64,000 nt of DNA from Ctenosaura bakeri (taxonomy: Eukaryota; Chordata; Lepidosauria; Squamata; Iguanidae), in the NCBI GenBank assembly GCA_948474755.1, contig CAOLHI010001010.1:62001-126000 (forward strand). The letters are read 5' to 3'. Both the position numbers and the translations under genes were made by a program. Below are positions 37,301-49,300 of the stretch, one piece after another (positions within the stretch are counted from its first letter, which is position 1; each line of letters opens with the position of its first letter). Under the pieces are notes generated by a model. It was not told the DNA's origin. It saw nothing but the letters and a program-made list of their open reading frames with translations, and searched no databases.

Positions 37301-40300
37301 TCCTTCAAAGAGAACATGTGAGCATACAATGGCAGCAAGAGCAAGGAGAGTAGAACCAGAAGCCTCTAGGGAGTGACAGTGGGCTTTTTGCTGAGGTATG
37401 GGCCTCAGAAACACACCAGTACATACCAGTGACACTTCTTCCTTCCCCTGTTTTACAAGAAAGAAGCTGGGATAGAAGCATGTCCGAGCAATAAATTTTT
37501 CATTGAAGACATCTAACGAATGTTTCACTGGACATCTTTGTGGCCGTTTCCTTACTGGACTGTTATAGCGCTATTATTCCACTTTCAACATCTTGTGAAA
37601 TCCTGGGGTTTGTAGTTTAGGCCCCTACCTAAACTGCAAAACCCAGGATTCCGTAGGATGTTGAAAGTGGAGTAGTAGCACTATAACAGTCTAGTGCAGA
37701 AATGGCATGTGTGTGAAATAGAAGATAGACATTTAGTGTTTTTCCTCTTGGTCCTGCTTATTTATATTTAGTTCATAAGAATGTTATTTCTTTTTATTAA
37801 TTAAAAAATTCAGGCATATTGTGCCAAATATGATAATAAATGGCAGCCTATTACGCATACTATAATGAAAAATAAAACATGACAGTGTCCTAAAAGTCAA
37901 GATTGAAATCAGTAGCTTTAATCTTCAAGCACTATCACCCCAAAGCTGGTTAAAACAAAAAGCTCTTCACAGTTATTCAGAAGCTAAAGAAGGACAGAAC
38001 TAGATAAGGCCCATAAATGTTTGTTAGTATCTACTTGCGCTGTAGAAAAGACTACAAGTATTCCCTTAAAAAAGAAAGGATGATAAAATAAATAAATAGA
38101 TTATGAATTAGAAATATCAAATGGACTATAAACACAATCCTAGCCAAAAAAAAGACCCAGAAATAAAAGCAATGGGACCTACTCTCAGATAAATGTAATA
38201 GAAGCAGCAAATGTTTGTCTTAGCCATGGATAAAAGGGAGGTGCAATGGTTCAGCTGGTGGAAGCGCTGGAATTCAGTGGCAAAGACAGAGGACAATCTT
38301 TCTCAATTCAGTCTTCCATGCACCTCATCACTAGCTATGATGGGCTAGAAATCCTCCAGTTTCTTTTTCATTTCTTTTTTCAGCATGGAATACTGGAAGG
38401 GGAAGGATATTCTGCTGTAATCATATGCTGAATATTGCATTTAGCCTAACATTCTAGTTGTCCATCTTGAGAGTAAAAAGTAGAGGTGTGATAGCAGCAT
38501 TCTTTAGGCTTCTGTGTTTCTTTGACCCTCATCCTCAAACTGCTTGTTGCTATACTTTTTAGGCTGCTTTTCAGGCTAAAATAGTACACAGATATGTCTC
38601 TGCGGAGTCTGTGTAAGTCTGTGCTGCTTGTGTGGAAAATAAGATATACCATCACTTTGGTATATCTCTTACACACCTATGATAGGAAATGGGACAAAGC
38701 TTCTATCAAAGGAATTAACACTTTCTAACTTGAAAGCCTGAAGAAAAACCAAATCTGTGTTGTATTATATTTTAGGGCAAGCCAGCCTGGACTACTGTTT
38801 GCTTGCCTTCAGTTATACAAGTCCTTACCTGGCTAGTTATTCCTCACTTCCAGAATTTACTCTTTCAATATGGTAAGTGTTGGGCACATTGTTTAAGTAT
38901 GGGTGAGGATATATTTCTTCATATTGCTTACAAATGGTTCCCTAGCTATTCATAACTAATTTGACACCTCAGACAAAATAGTATTTCTTTTACTTTGTTA
39001 TTACGTATATGAAACCACAAACACTCATTCACACTTATTTTCTTATTTTCTTTACACATGCTTGTGTTTGCAAAAAACTGTGAACAATTCTAAGCCAGAA
39101 TTGTACAAAATTTACTTTTCAACACAGCCCTATCATTCCTGCTTGGCTGTTCTGCCGCTGACATAGCAGGATGAAATAATATCGCTTTCCATCTGAATCA
39201 CAACCTGTAACTTGTCACTCCTTTAAGAAACCAGAAGCAAGGGTTTAAAGTTGGCTTCCAGATATAGGCTTATTAGGGAAAGATAAGCCAAGGCCTGTGT
39301 TCAGATGTAGCATAAAGCTTTTCCATCCTGACAAGTTCCTGGTTAGTTTAGCTGTTCCCATTCTCAGGAGCCAAGCAGTAGTGGGTGAGCTGTGCATATC
39401 ACTGTAGCTGTGCTGCCACTAATAGGAATATAATATGGCCGTTGTGGTGGATACCTTTTAAACAGGAAATGTTTATTAATGCTTGTTTAGGGCTCAGGAT
39501 AAATGACAGAAAGAGTGAGAAGGAAGGAAGGAAAGCTAGCCAGCCAGCCAGCCAGCCAGCCAACCAACCAGCCAAGCTATGATGCTTGGTCACACCAAAG
39601 GACCTGCCTAGTCCAGTATTCTCTTCACACAGTGGCCAGTCAGAAGCCCACATAAGTCCGTTAGTGCAATAGCATCCTCCTGCTTGCGTGTGCCAGTAAC
39701 TATTACTGTATATAAAGGCGTACAGTCTTTGGAATTTAAGGTGTCCAGTGTTTTATGTTTCATTCAGATACAGTTTCTCTATGTCCGTTTTCCAAGTGAC
39801 TGCTTTCTGCTTACTCTTTTCCTAAAAATTGCAGGTTACATTCACTCACTCACAAGTAGTCCTGGCTGACAGGCTTTTATACATTTTCTTATATCTGGTA
39901 CAAAACCATAGATAAGAACTGGAAGTTCGGCACACTCATATTGTTAGGCTAGTCTTATCAGTCATAGGTCTCAAATTCTGAAATGAAAGGCAATAAAGAG
40001 TGTATCCAGTTACTTCCCTGCTATTTTTAAGAAAGATATTTAAAGCCCGTTAGCTCCAGTAGGCTGGTTTTGGGATTCTATCGACCCCCTTTTAGCTGCT
40101 GTAATTGTTTTTAGTTAATATTTTGCTGCAGGATTTTCAGGTGGTCACTGCTCTTTGTTTTGCTTATAAGGTTAGATATGTAGTTTGCTTTTATGGTTTT
40201 AGTTATTATAAGCCATCCCAAAATTTTTGGAGAAACAGAACATAAATAGGCTACATATATTTTAAAAAACAGAAGTAATACTTGCTTTCTTTCGCTGTGG

Positions 40301-43300
40301 ATTAGGGACTGGCACAAAGGCGATGTCTTATGCAGTCAGACACAACCAGGAGTAGAAGTGACTGCAATGAGTTTTAATCCCATGAGCTGGCACCAGTTAT
40401 GTTTGTATAATGGGACTTCTGTTACTATTTGGAGTATTGAACGGAATAACAAAGAGCACGTTCTGAAATCAAAGTAAGTATAAGTGCTCTGCTTCACACA
40501 TTACAAAAAGATGGTTTGAAAACAACATGTAGCAACCCTCATGATTCCCTGGCTTTGAAAGTAAACTCTCCTGTTTGTAACCACTGTGTTCCAAAAGTCT
40601 TTCCAGGCCATTTTTCTCCTTGTTTCAGGCCAGTCAAGCTTCCAGCTGAAGATGGTTCTGCAGTAGATGAGCAAAACAGCTTCTTCTCCCATCCCAATAT
40701 CAATGATCCTTATTTTGGCCCTGTACTACCCAATTCATCCGTCGCTGGCCTAGTAGGAGATGAAGCAGAAACATTTAAGGTGAGCTCTGCTATGGATATA
40801 AATACTTAAAGCCAGGAACTATACTGCAATGACACTGGTATAGGACCAATGTAGCTTATTAAAAGAAGGACATTGATAAAGTATTGTGAAGTATTTTTCT
40901 CAGCAAAAAGTGGCTAGTTGCATCTAGTGCCAGCTAGCATTAAAAGGATAATGCAGAAGTTCTGAAGCATCTGGATGTCATAATTTTTAAAAAGTACTGT
41001 TTTCCAGATTGCCAAGTAACAGGACTGCTGTGCTAATTGTTTCCATCAGTAATTTTGGAAATTGGTCCTGCAAAAGGAAACGATTAGTATAGCAATCCAG
41101 TGACCATGGTAGCTAGGTGTCTTTGGGAGCTGTAGTCTATAGAAGTAAGGTATACAATTACTAATGTTTCTCTTTGCTTTATATGCTGTTCTGCTTTCCT
41201 ATTTTGTATGGGAGAGCTGTTTTTTTCAGCATTAAGTGCAGATAGAGAGAAAAACAAAGGGAAAAATCAAATAATGTGATTTTATTTCATTTTCCATCTC
41301 TCTCCCAGTGTAGTGACTCAAGGCACCTTACAGCATAGGTTAAAAATAGCATTCAGCTGAAAATCAATTATATTAATGAACAATGAAGAAACATTGAAAT
41401 AAACCACCATAGTAAAAGAACCACTGAATTAAATCAGTTCAAAAGTGATTTTTAAAAACTAACAAATGAGAAGAAAAAGTATATCTCCCATTAAAAGATG
41501 TTTCTGCAGCAACTAGCTAATGAAAGAAAGGCTGTTTAAAAAGATCTTTCCCTGCTGGCAGAAGGAAAGCAGAGAGGGGGCCAGTCTAGCCCCAGTGGAA
41601 GTGAGTTCCACTGGAAGGAACCATCAAGAAGGCCCTCCTTTGTGTCCTAACCATATGTGGCTGTGAAGATGGCTGGGTTGTAAATCTTGGAGTGTACATC
41701 TTTACTTGCAATGATAAGCAATTTCCATCTTCTTTCCACACTGCTGGGAAAAAACAAATATTTCAACACGATTTATGTTTGTTATTTCACATCTCAAAGT
41801 GGTTAGGGAAATACTCCTGTGCAAAAATGCATGTGGGAGATTTCTTTTTCAGATTTTTTTTTTGCAAGTTTCTGTATGTAAATATGAGCTTTTATACACA
41901 ACTTATTCCATTCAGAAAATTACAATTTTCAGCAAAAAGCCTCATGTTAACAGTTTTTTTCTTTCACTCAAATAAATGGTTTTGTGCAAAGGAACCCTGC
42001 TGTTTACAGAAAAACACATAGGCCATTTCCACACTACATTGTTATAGTGTTATTATTCCACTTTCAGTTTACTGAGGCCAAAGAGCTCTCTGGCTGAGAA
42101 TTCTAAGTGCCTCTCCCTAAATTGCAAACTCCAGGATTCCATAAGATGTTGAAAGTAGAATAATAGCAGTATAACAGTGTAGGGTGGAAATGGCCATAGT
42201 TCCTTCATGCAAAATTTATGCGGTTTTTGGTTTTTTTCACATAAAATGTCATTATGATTACTCAAATGTTTCTCTAGAAGCAAACAAGAAAAATTTTTCC
42301 TGTAAAAACACCACATGTGTTTCTGTGCTCTATTATTTTCCTAAGCATTTTAGAATATGCAAATACTGGGTGAAAACTGCCCAAAATTCTCACTTCCATT
42401 TCTCATTCAAAACCTTCCAGAAAGCATGGCTACAAATGGCAATCAGTGCTGAGAAAACAAGTGCTGGTTGACACATCTTCATTTCCTAGAATGTAGCTGG
42501 ATGCCTTGGTTAACCTTGGGTCCAGAGGAACTAAGGTGCAGCTGACAAAGTTATTAGACCACCAAACAATATGCTTTGTAAGAGCAAAATTCTTCTAAAT
42601 AATCAAAAATAGGGGGGGAAAGTCCCTTAAATGCCTCGGAACATATACAAGCTTCTTTGCACTTATAAAGTGGCTGTTCTAACCATGTATTTGTTATGTA
42701 CAGAATTCCTAGGAGAAAAAAAAATATAGCTCCACAAACTCCTATTTATTTTATCACTTCCCGCAAACTGACTTTTCTGAATAATAATAATAAACAACAA
42801 ATAAAAGTGCTGTATAATTTAATATTTCAAATGAACCTTGTAATTTTCTTCAATTGAAGCCAAAAGATGATATTCAGCCTTGTGTTCACCCTACTGTCCA
42901 CTGCTGGACTCCAGCCTCTGACCTGTATATGGGTTGTGAAGAAGGATACTTTTTGAAAATTGGTGCTGACACATTCAAAGCAGTTATTGTCAACCCCAAA
43001 CCTCCAGCAGATGCTAAAGGTGAGAAGCACTTCCATGCTAAACATTTTTCCAAGCTTCTTCCAAGCCAGTGAGATTAGGGTAACATTATGGGGTGGGGGT
43101 GCAGGCAAGCAGCTGCCTCACACTTCATGTGATTTTTCTTTTTTGGGAACACCTAAACCTGGTAAATTGACTTGTTCTATACACAGAAAGCTAGTGTTCT
43201 AAATCAGTGCTCCTCAGGCTGTCTAATGTGGGCAGCTGGCAATTATTGTTTTCTAGTGTGTCAGGAATCAGCCCATTGGATACAAGTGCTTCTTTGTGTC

Positions 43301-46300
43301 CTGGAAACTCCCCAGAGACCAGCAGCCAATTGCCCAGGGACTAGCACTGGCCCAGGGACCTGCACTTTGAGTAGTACTGTTCTAAAGAATTAAACAAGTT
43401 TGTGTAAAAACATGCATTCCAAGAGCACAAGCCATTTATTGCTGTTTTAAAAACACTATTTAAACTATGCTTATGAATGTTCATAAGAACTTTGACCCTC
43501 TCATAGCCTTTGAAACTTGGGAAACTGAAATGGTATCCCTATTGGGGATGAAGTTCAGACATCTGCTCAGAAATACAAGACAGATACATTGCCAAGTTGG
43601 CACCCAGCAGCATTTCAATTTCCAAAACTATTAAGTCAATTTCTTCAGTTAGTGTGTGTATATACTCTGAGAACTTGAACTCACAACAGACTTCATAATC
43701 AGTGCTCTTATCACTGATCTATCAATAGTTGTCAGAAACTGCAGAACTGAACATTTAAGAAGATCTTTCTTATTTTTAACTAGTAGCAGCATATGTAAAA
43801 AAATTCCACTAAATATTTTCATTCAGCCATGTACATTATTCAGATGCAGATATATGTAGTATGTGAACTCCTTCCAATTTCAAAATGTGGAGGATAGTAG
43901 ATTTTCTAAGTTGGCTTCAGTATCCCTGTCTGCTTGTGCTGCATATTCCTTCTTATATACAAGTACTGGTAGGGGTCTGTAGTTATCTAAATAGTGCCTT
44001 GTCCTTCTCGTAAAGTGGATTATCATGATAGCTGGGATCTGAGAACCACATTTAGATTCTACAACATGTATTAATTTGCTTCATGGCTACATGTAGATGG
44101 GTATAATATGAAACCTATGTTTCTTTTGATTTATATCATATCTGGTTCTAACACATTTGTCAATAAACTGTGTTGGCCACAACTTGAATTATCCGTGCTT
44201 CCTTTCCAGCGAAAAAACGGGCAACATTTCGATCAGTGTCACAGATATCCATGAAAGCGCAAGGTATTTATTTGTTAATGCTTACTCTCTTTGCAGAAAA
44301 CATTTGCCACTTCAGGGAGTTAAAGTAATAGAACAGTAATATTCTTCATACATTTTATTGCCAAATAGGAAACAAAAAGTTAAGGACAAATGTGAAATGA
44401 GAGAATGACGTTTTTTCCATGTATCTTTCTTTACAAAACTGGCAAGTTCTGATAAGACAGTTTGATAATCAAGAAAATTAGCTATCCAGACAGACTTTCT
44501 TCCTATAAAGGCTTTATTAATAACTTCTTATTTCCAGAGCAGTAAGTTCACAGAGAAAGAACTGTAGATGCAGGTACAATTTAAGAACAGTAGCAAAAAC
44601 AAAAACAAAAAGGAAATTCTCCCAGACTGCATAAGGATGATAAAATACATGTCTGTGTAAACACTATTCCCCCACTCCCCCACCTAACAATGTACAAAGG
44701 AGGCAGCCTGTGGCAACAAAGTTCCAATATTTTTAAAAACAGAAATGTACCTGCACAGACATATCAGAATCTGATGCCTTTGAATAAACCATTTTTGTTG
44801 CTATAGTTAACTTTTACTGTTATGTTCTTTATGGTAAGAGTGAAACTGCTCTTCTGGCTTTGTTGTAGAGTAAGCAAAAATGGAACCCTCCTTGTCTCTT
44901 TCATTCTCCCTGTTGGCATTCAACTCAGGGCTTTCTCTCCAGTGGCATAAAGAAGATGGCAGTGATCTTTTTGCTCTGGGCACATTTACTACCCACAGCC
45001 TCATTGAAGAGTCTAGATCCCTAGGACTTTTAACATACTTCTATTTAAAAAATGCACAATTGAAGTCTGCAGAAGTGACGAGACAAATAAGATGCAGGGC
45101 CCCCTAAACTTATTTCTGAATAAGTGCTGGTTCACATCTATTATATAATTCAAAACTGATACCTAAGTCTGATGGCCTATATGGAGTAGTCCAGCTTCGT
45201 TTGGCTGTGGTGGACCTTGTCTCAGCATATTCCACTTTGCAAGAAAAATGAGCACTTAAGTTTGCAAGGCAACATCCTGACCTTGTCTCTTTGTGTTTGA
45301 CTTGTCTTTCTATTTTTATTGGATTTGTAATTTTATATTGCGCTTGGCTTTCCTTTTATTTATTTTTTTGTGAGCCACTCTGAGTGCTACAATAGTGCTA
45401 AAAAGTGGGTAAAACTTCACAAATATAAATAAGTAAAAATGAATTTCCAATTCTGCCATTCCAATTCTGCCATACCATTGTTCTTCTTGCTGTTGTGTGC
45501 ATTCAAGATGTTTCCAACTTACAGTGACCCTAAGGCAAACCTATCCCAGAGTATGTTTTCTTGATTAGGTTTGTTCAGAAGAGGGTTGCCTTTGCCTTCC
45601 CCTGTGGCTGAGAGAATGTGATTTGGCCAAGGTCACCCAGTGGGTTTCCATGATGGGTATATTTATAGGGTCTTTTTGACAAAATCTGTTATCTTAAAAT
45701 ACTATCACTTGAATTTCATAGATCAGGTTATGAATTGGCAAAGCTGAAAGGCAGTAATATCACTGTGTGTACCCATCAGCAACTTTAAGACTAACTGGGA
45801 TGAAGAAGTTTGTAACATAAGCTTTTGTGGACTATAGACCACTCCATCAGATGTTGCTAGATTCCTTTATGTATTTTTATGCTGAAACAAACACTGCTAT
45901 TATCTCTTTTAATATTTGTCAATCTTTTCCATAGCTCCTATAAGGAAAGAAACTCAAAATGTGGTTCTTCTGGCCATGGCACTTCACAAGGATGGACTCT
46001 ATGCAGCTGGAAATGTAAGATACCACACAGTAGAATCCTGCAGCTTTCTGATGAGTTCCTATATTCAGTTTATTAACTTCTCCATTTAAGAGAAATAACC
46101 CTCAACTCCCAGCACTTCAGAGATAATGTTTTTAGAAAACCAAATGCTTAATGGACTATAAAGATGTCAAAATTCAGAGAAACCTTTGGCCCTTTCCACA
46201 CGGGGGTTTAAAAATGGTGTAGAGCGACCTCTGACGAGGTCATCTACACCGTAAAGTGGATTGGGGCGGACTACTTTAGCGTAGTTCCACACCCCAGTCC

Positions 46301-49300
46301 GTGCTAGGGCGCCTGGAAGTGGCGGCGCCACGTGCTTTTTAAAAACCACTTTTCAAGTGGTTTTTAAAAAACACGATCATGCAGCCGTGTGCAGCCCCGT
46401 CGCAGCGCCCGGTGTGGATTTGCAGGCGCGCGCAAGGGCGCTGCTCCACCCGGCGACGGACTGAGGTAAGCTCCGTTTCAGGATGTCAAATATTAAGCAA
46501 TGGGACCAGAGGATTGTTTTCACATAATGGTAGCAAGAGTAACATAATGATGCAGCTGCAAATACAAGAAGGTCACCACTCTCTCTCTCTCCTAGATCTG
46601 AACCATATGTTTCCTAAATCCCTGTGTAAGTTCGTGACTATGTAAGAAACAACCAAAGACCAGGATTACGAATAAATAGAAACAAATACTTAGCTTTTTA
46701 AAATAACCAACATTAAAAGAACCAACAGAGTGACCCAAATTTTGAGACATCAAAAGATGATTTTTGTAACTTGATTAAAATTATGCAAATTACTCAAATG
46801 TGCATTCTTGTTCATTCCATAGAATATTTGAATTGTGCTTGTGTTTGAAATGTGTTACCGCTTATAAAGTGCTTACACTTTTCTAACTTCAAGCTTGAAA
46901 AGGTAAGTAGGCCGTGCCCACAATCTCATGATCTGCCAAATGTGAAATAAAATGAATGGATAAAGAGGAAGAAAGTAAGTAAATTTAGGTTTTAATTCAT
47001 GGAGATAAATAATCTCAGTAATGTCATCTGATTTAAATGAGAAGCTGCCATTAAATAGCCGTACATGCATGATGGGGCATCTCATATTTCGAAAAATCAA
47101 TGAGGAAGGGCAAATATTTATGCGATGTGTAGACTGTGAGCTGGCTATAATACTTTTGGCTCTAGTTTTACTTTTCACATGCTCTAAGATTGATTGAAAA
47201 CAAATTTTGACTGAGAATAAAGACAAATATACCCATTCTTTGCTTTCTGTGTCCTGTTCTCTTCACTTACTCTCATCCCACTGCATTTTTCTTCTGCTGC
47301 TATTTTTCCCTTCCCTAGTTTCCTGCCCTTTCTCCAACTTCATACTTTGGTGACAACAGATACATTTTTGAAAGCTTATTTGTCAGATGGGTGGTGGTGG
47401 GATAAGTTGTGATCTATGATACTGTTCTCTGCATTTATCTGTCTAAATCTATCTTCATATATAACATTTTGATAGAATCAGGAATCAGATGACACAAAGC
47501 TTAATGTTTTTATTTAAATGAGCAATCAAGATGGCCAAACAGAGAAGAATTCTCATACTGCAATCTTGGAGTTGTGCCAAATACAGACAGAAGCTGGTTA
47601 GAGATACCTGTGGTCCAAGGACCAAACTAGATAGGACATTGGAAATCTGTGATTTAGCATTCCTATCTCTTTTAATTTTTAAAATACCAAGAGATGAGAG
47701 ATCCACTGATGGTGTATGCCACTCCATCTAATTTGGTCCCAAGCAATCTCTAAAATTTTGTAAAAATTATTTTTGGGATAATTGATTGCTATAAATGGTG
47801 TCACACTAATTATGCTGTCTTTGGTTTTCCTAGGATGGTTTGGTGCGTTGTTATAAAATCAAAGGCACAACATATGAGGTGGAAGATTGCCTGGATATGG
47901 AGGAACCTGTAACAACTCTTGTCTTCTCCCCTGATTATATTTACTTATTAGTAGAAACAGAGAAAGTATGTTGTGCAAAGCAAAAGGACTGCTAAATTAA
48001 TTCCCTTGATCTTCTGGTTATTAGAATTATTTTATGTATCATGCAATGAAGTACATGGAGGAAATAATAGAGATCATGTGAGATGCAGTTAAAAATGCAT
48101 TGGGAGTAAAATAAAGAGTAATAAAAACAATAAATATAGCCAAAGATAAAAAGTGTTGAGAAGAAAATAGTATGGCAGTACAACAAATTTTAAATGCCAG
48201 GTTAACAAAAATTTAGAAGATCTTTGTCTTGTGTTGGAAACTTCACAATGTGGGCATAATGCCAGTTGAACTTCTTTTTGGGCTTTTTCAGATCTGGATT
48301 GGCATCTTTATAGTAGCTGTTTTAATTCACCTACTGACAGCACCCAGAAAAGGACCTCCAAAGAAGATCTCAAAAGTCCTGATGCTTTAAGCATTTGCAT
48401 TTACTTTTTGTAGGGAAATGGCTACAAATGTTTCTTATCATATAATTTAGTGGTGGAGGCTAACCATGATTTTAAAGGAGTAGTTAAATTTAAAAGGATT
48501 CCAGAGAAATAAATTAGAACACAACTGACAGTTTTTCTGATTCATACCAATTCCTCTTACTCAACTGATGGCTTGTCACCACTTTGAGATCAAAGAGATG
48601 TTTAAAAATTAAGAGAAGGACGTATAATTATTTTGGTAAAATAGTCAAATGGTATGACTGTATATTGAATACTTTATCTTTCTTATAACAGATTACTTCC
48701 ATTTAACAGGGATCACTCTGTGTCTTTAATCCTAATGATAATGAAGATGTTAGCCTATTACTGAATGCAAGTCTAAATCACTTTGTAGGAGCTGATTTTA
48801 TTGTTCCAGGAACAAAGCACTGTGTGGTAAGGATTTCTTTCTTTTTTTTGAAAGTTTTTTATTAAAGATTTTAGTTAAAAAAAAAATCCCTCTCCCCACT
48901 TCCAGGCTTTTTTCCAGTTGAATCTGCATGTTTACATTCCATTTATACATAATTACTACTTGCTCAAAGAATTTGTTACATCCTACATCATTATCCAGTT
49001 GCTTTGTTACATTGCCTTGCTGCCTTGTTACATTTACTCTGTTACATTATCTTATTTTCATTTAATATGAAAGACCACCTCCTCCCCTATGAGTCTGCTG
49101 GAAATCTAAGTTCATCAGCAGAGGCCCTGTTATCCACCACCCTGTTAGGCTAGACAGGTGGATGCACATGAGGCTTTCTGTGTAGCAACATCCCAACTGT
49201 GGAACTCCCTCCTGAGGAAGGTCAGACTGGCTCCATTACTCCTAAGTTTCTGGCATGCAGTGAAGATGGTGCTATTTCTCTTGGATCTTAAAATTAGGGG

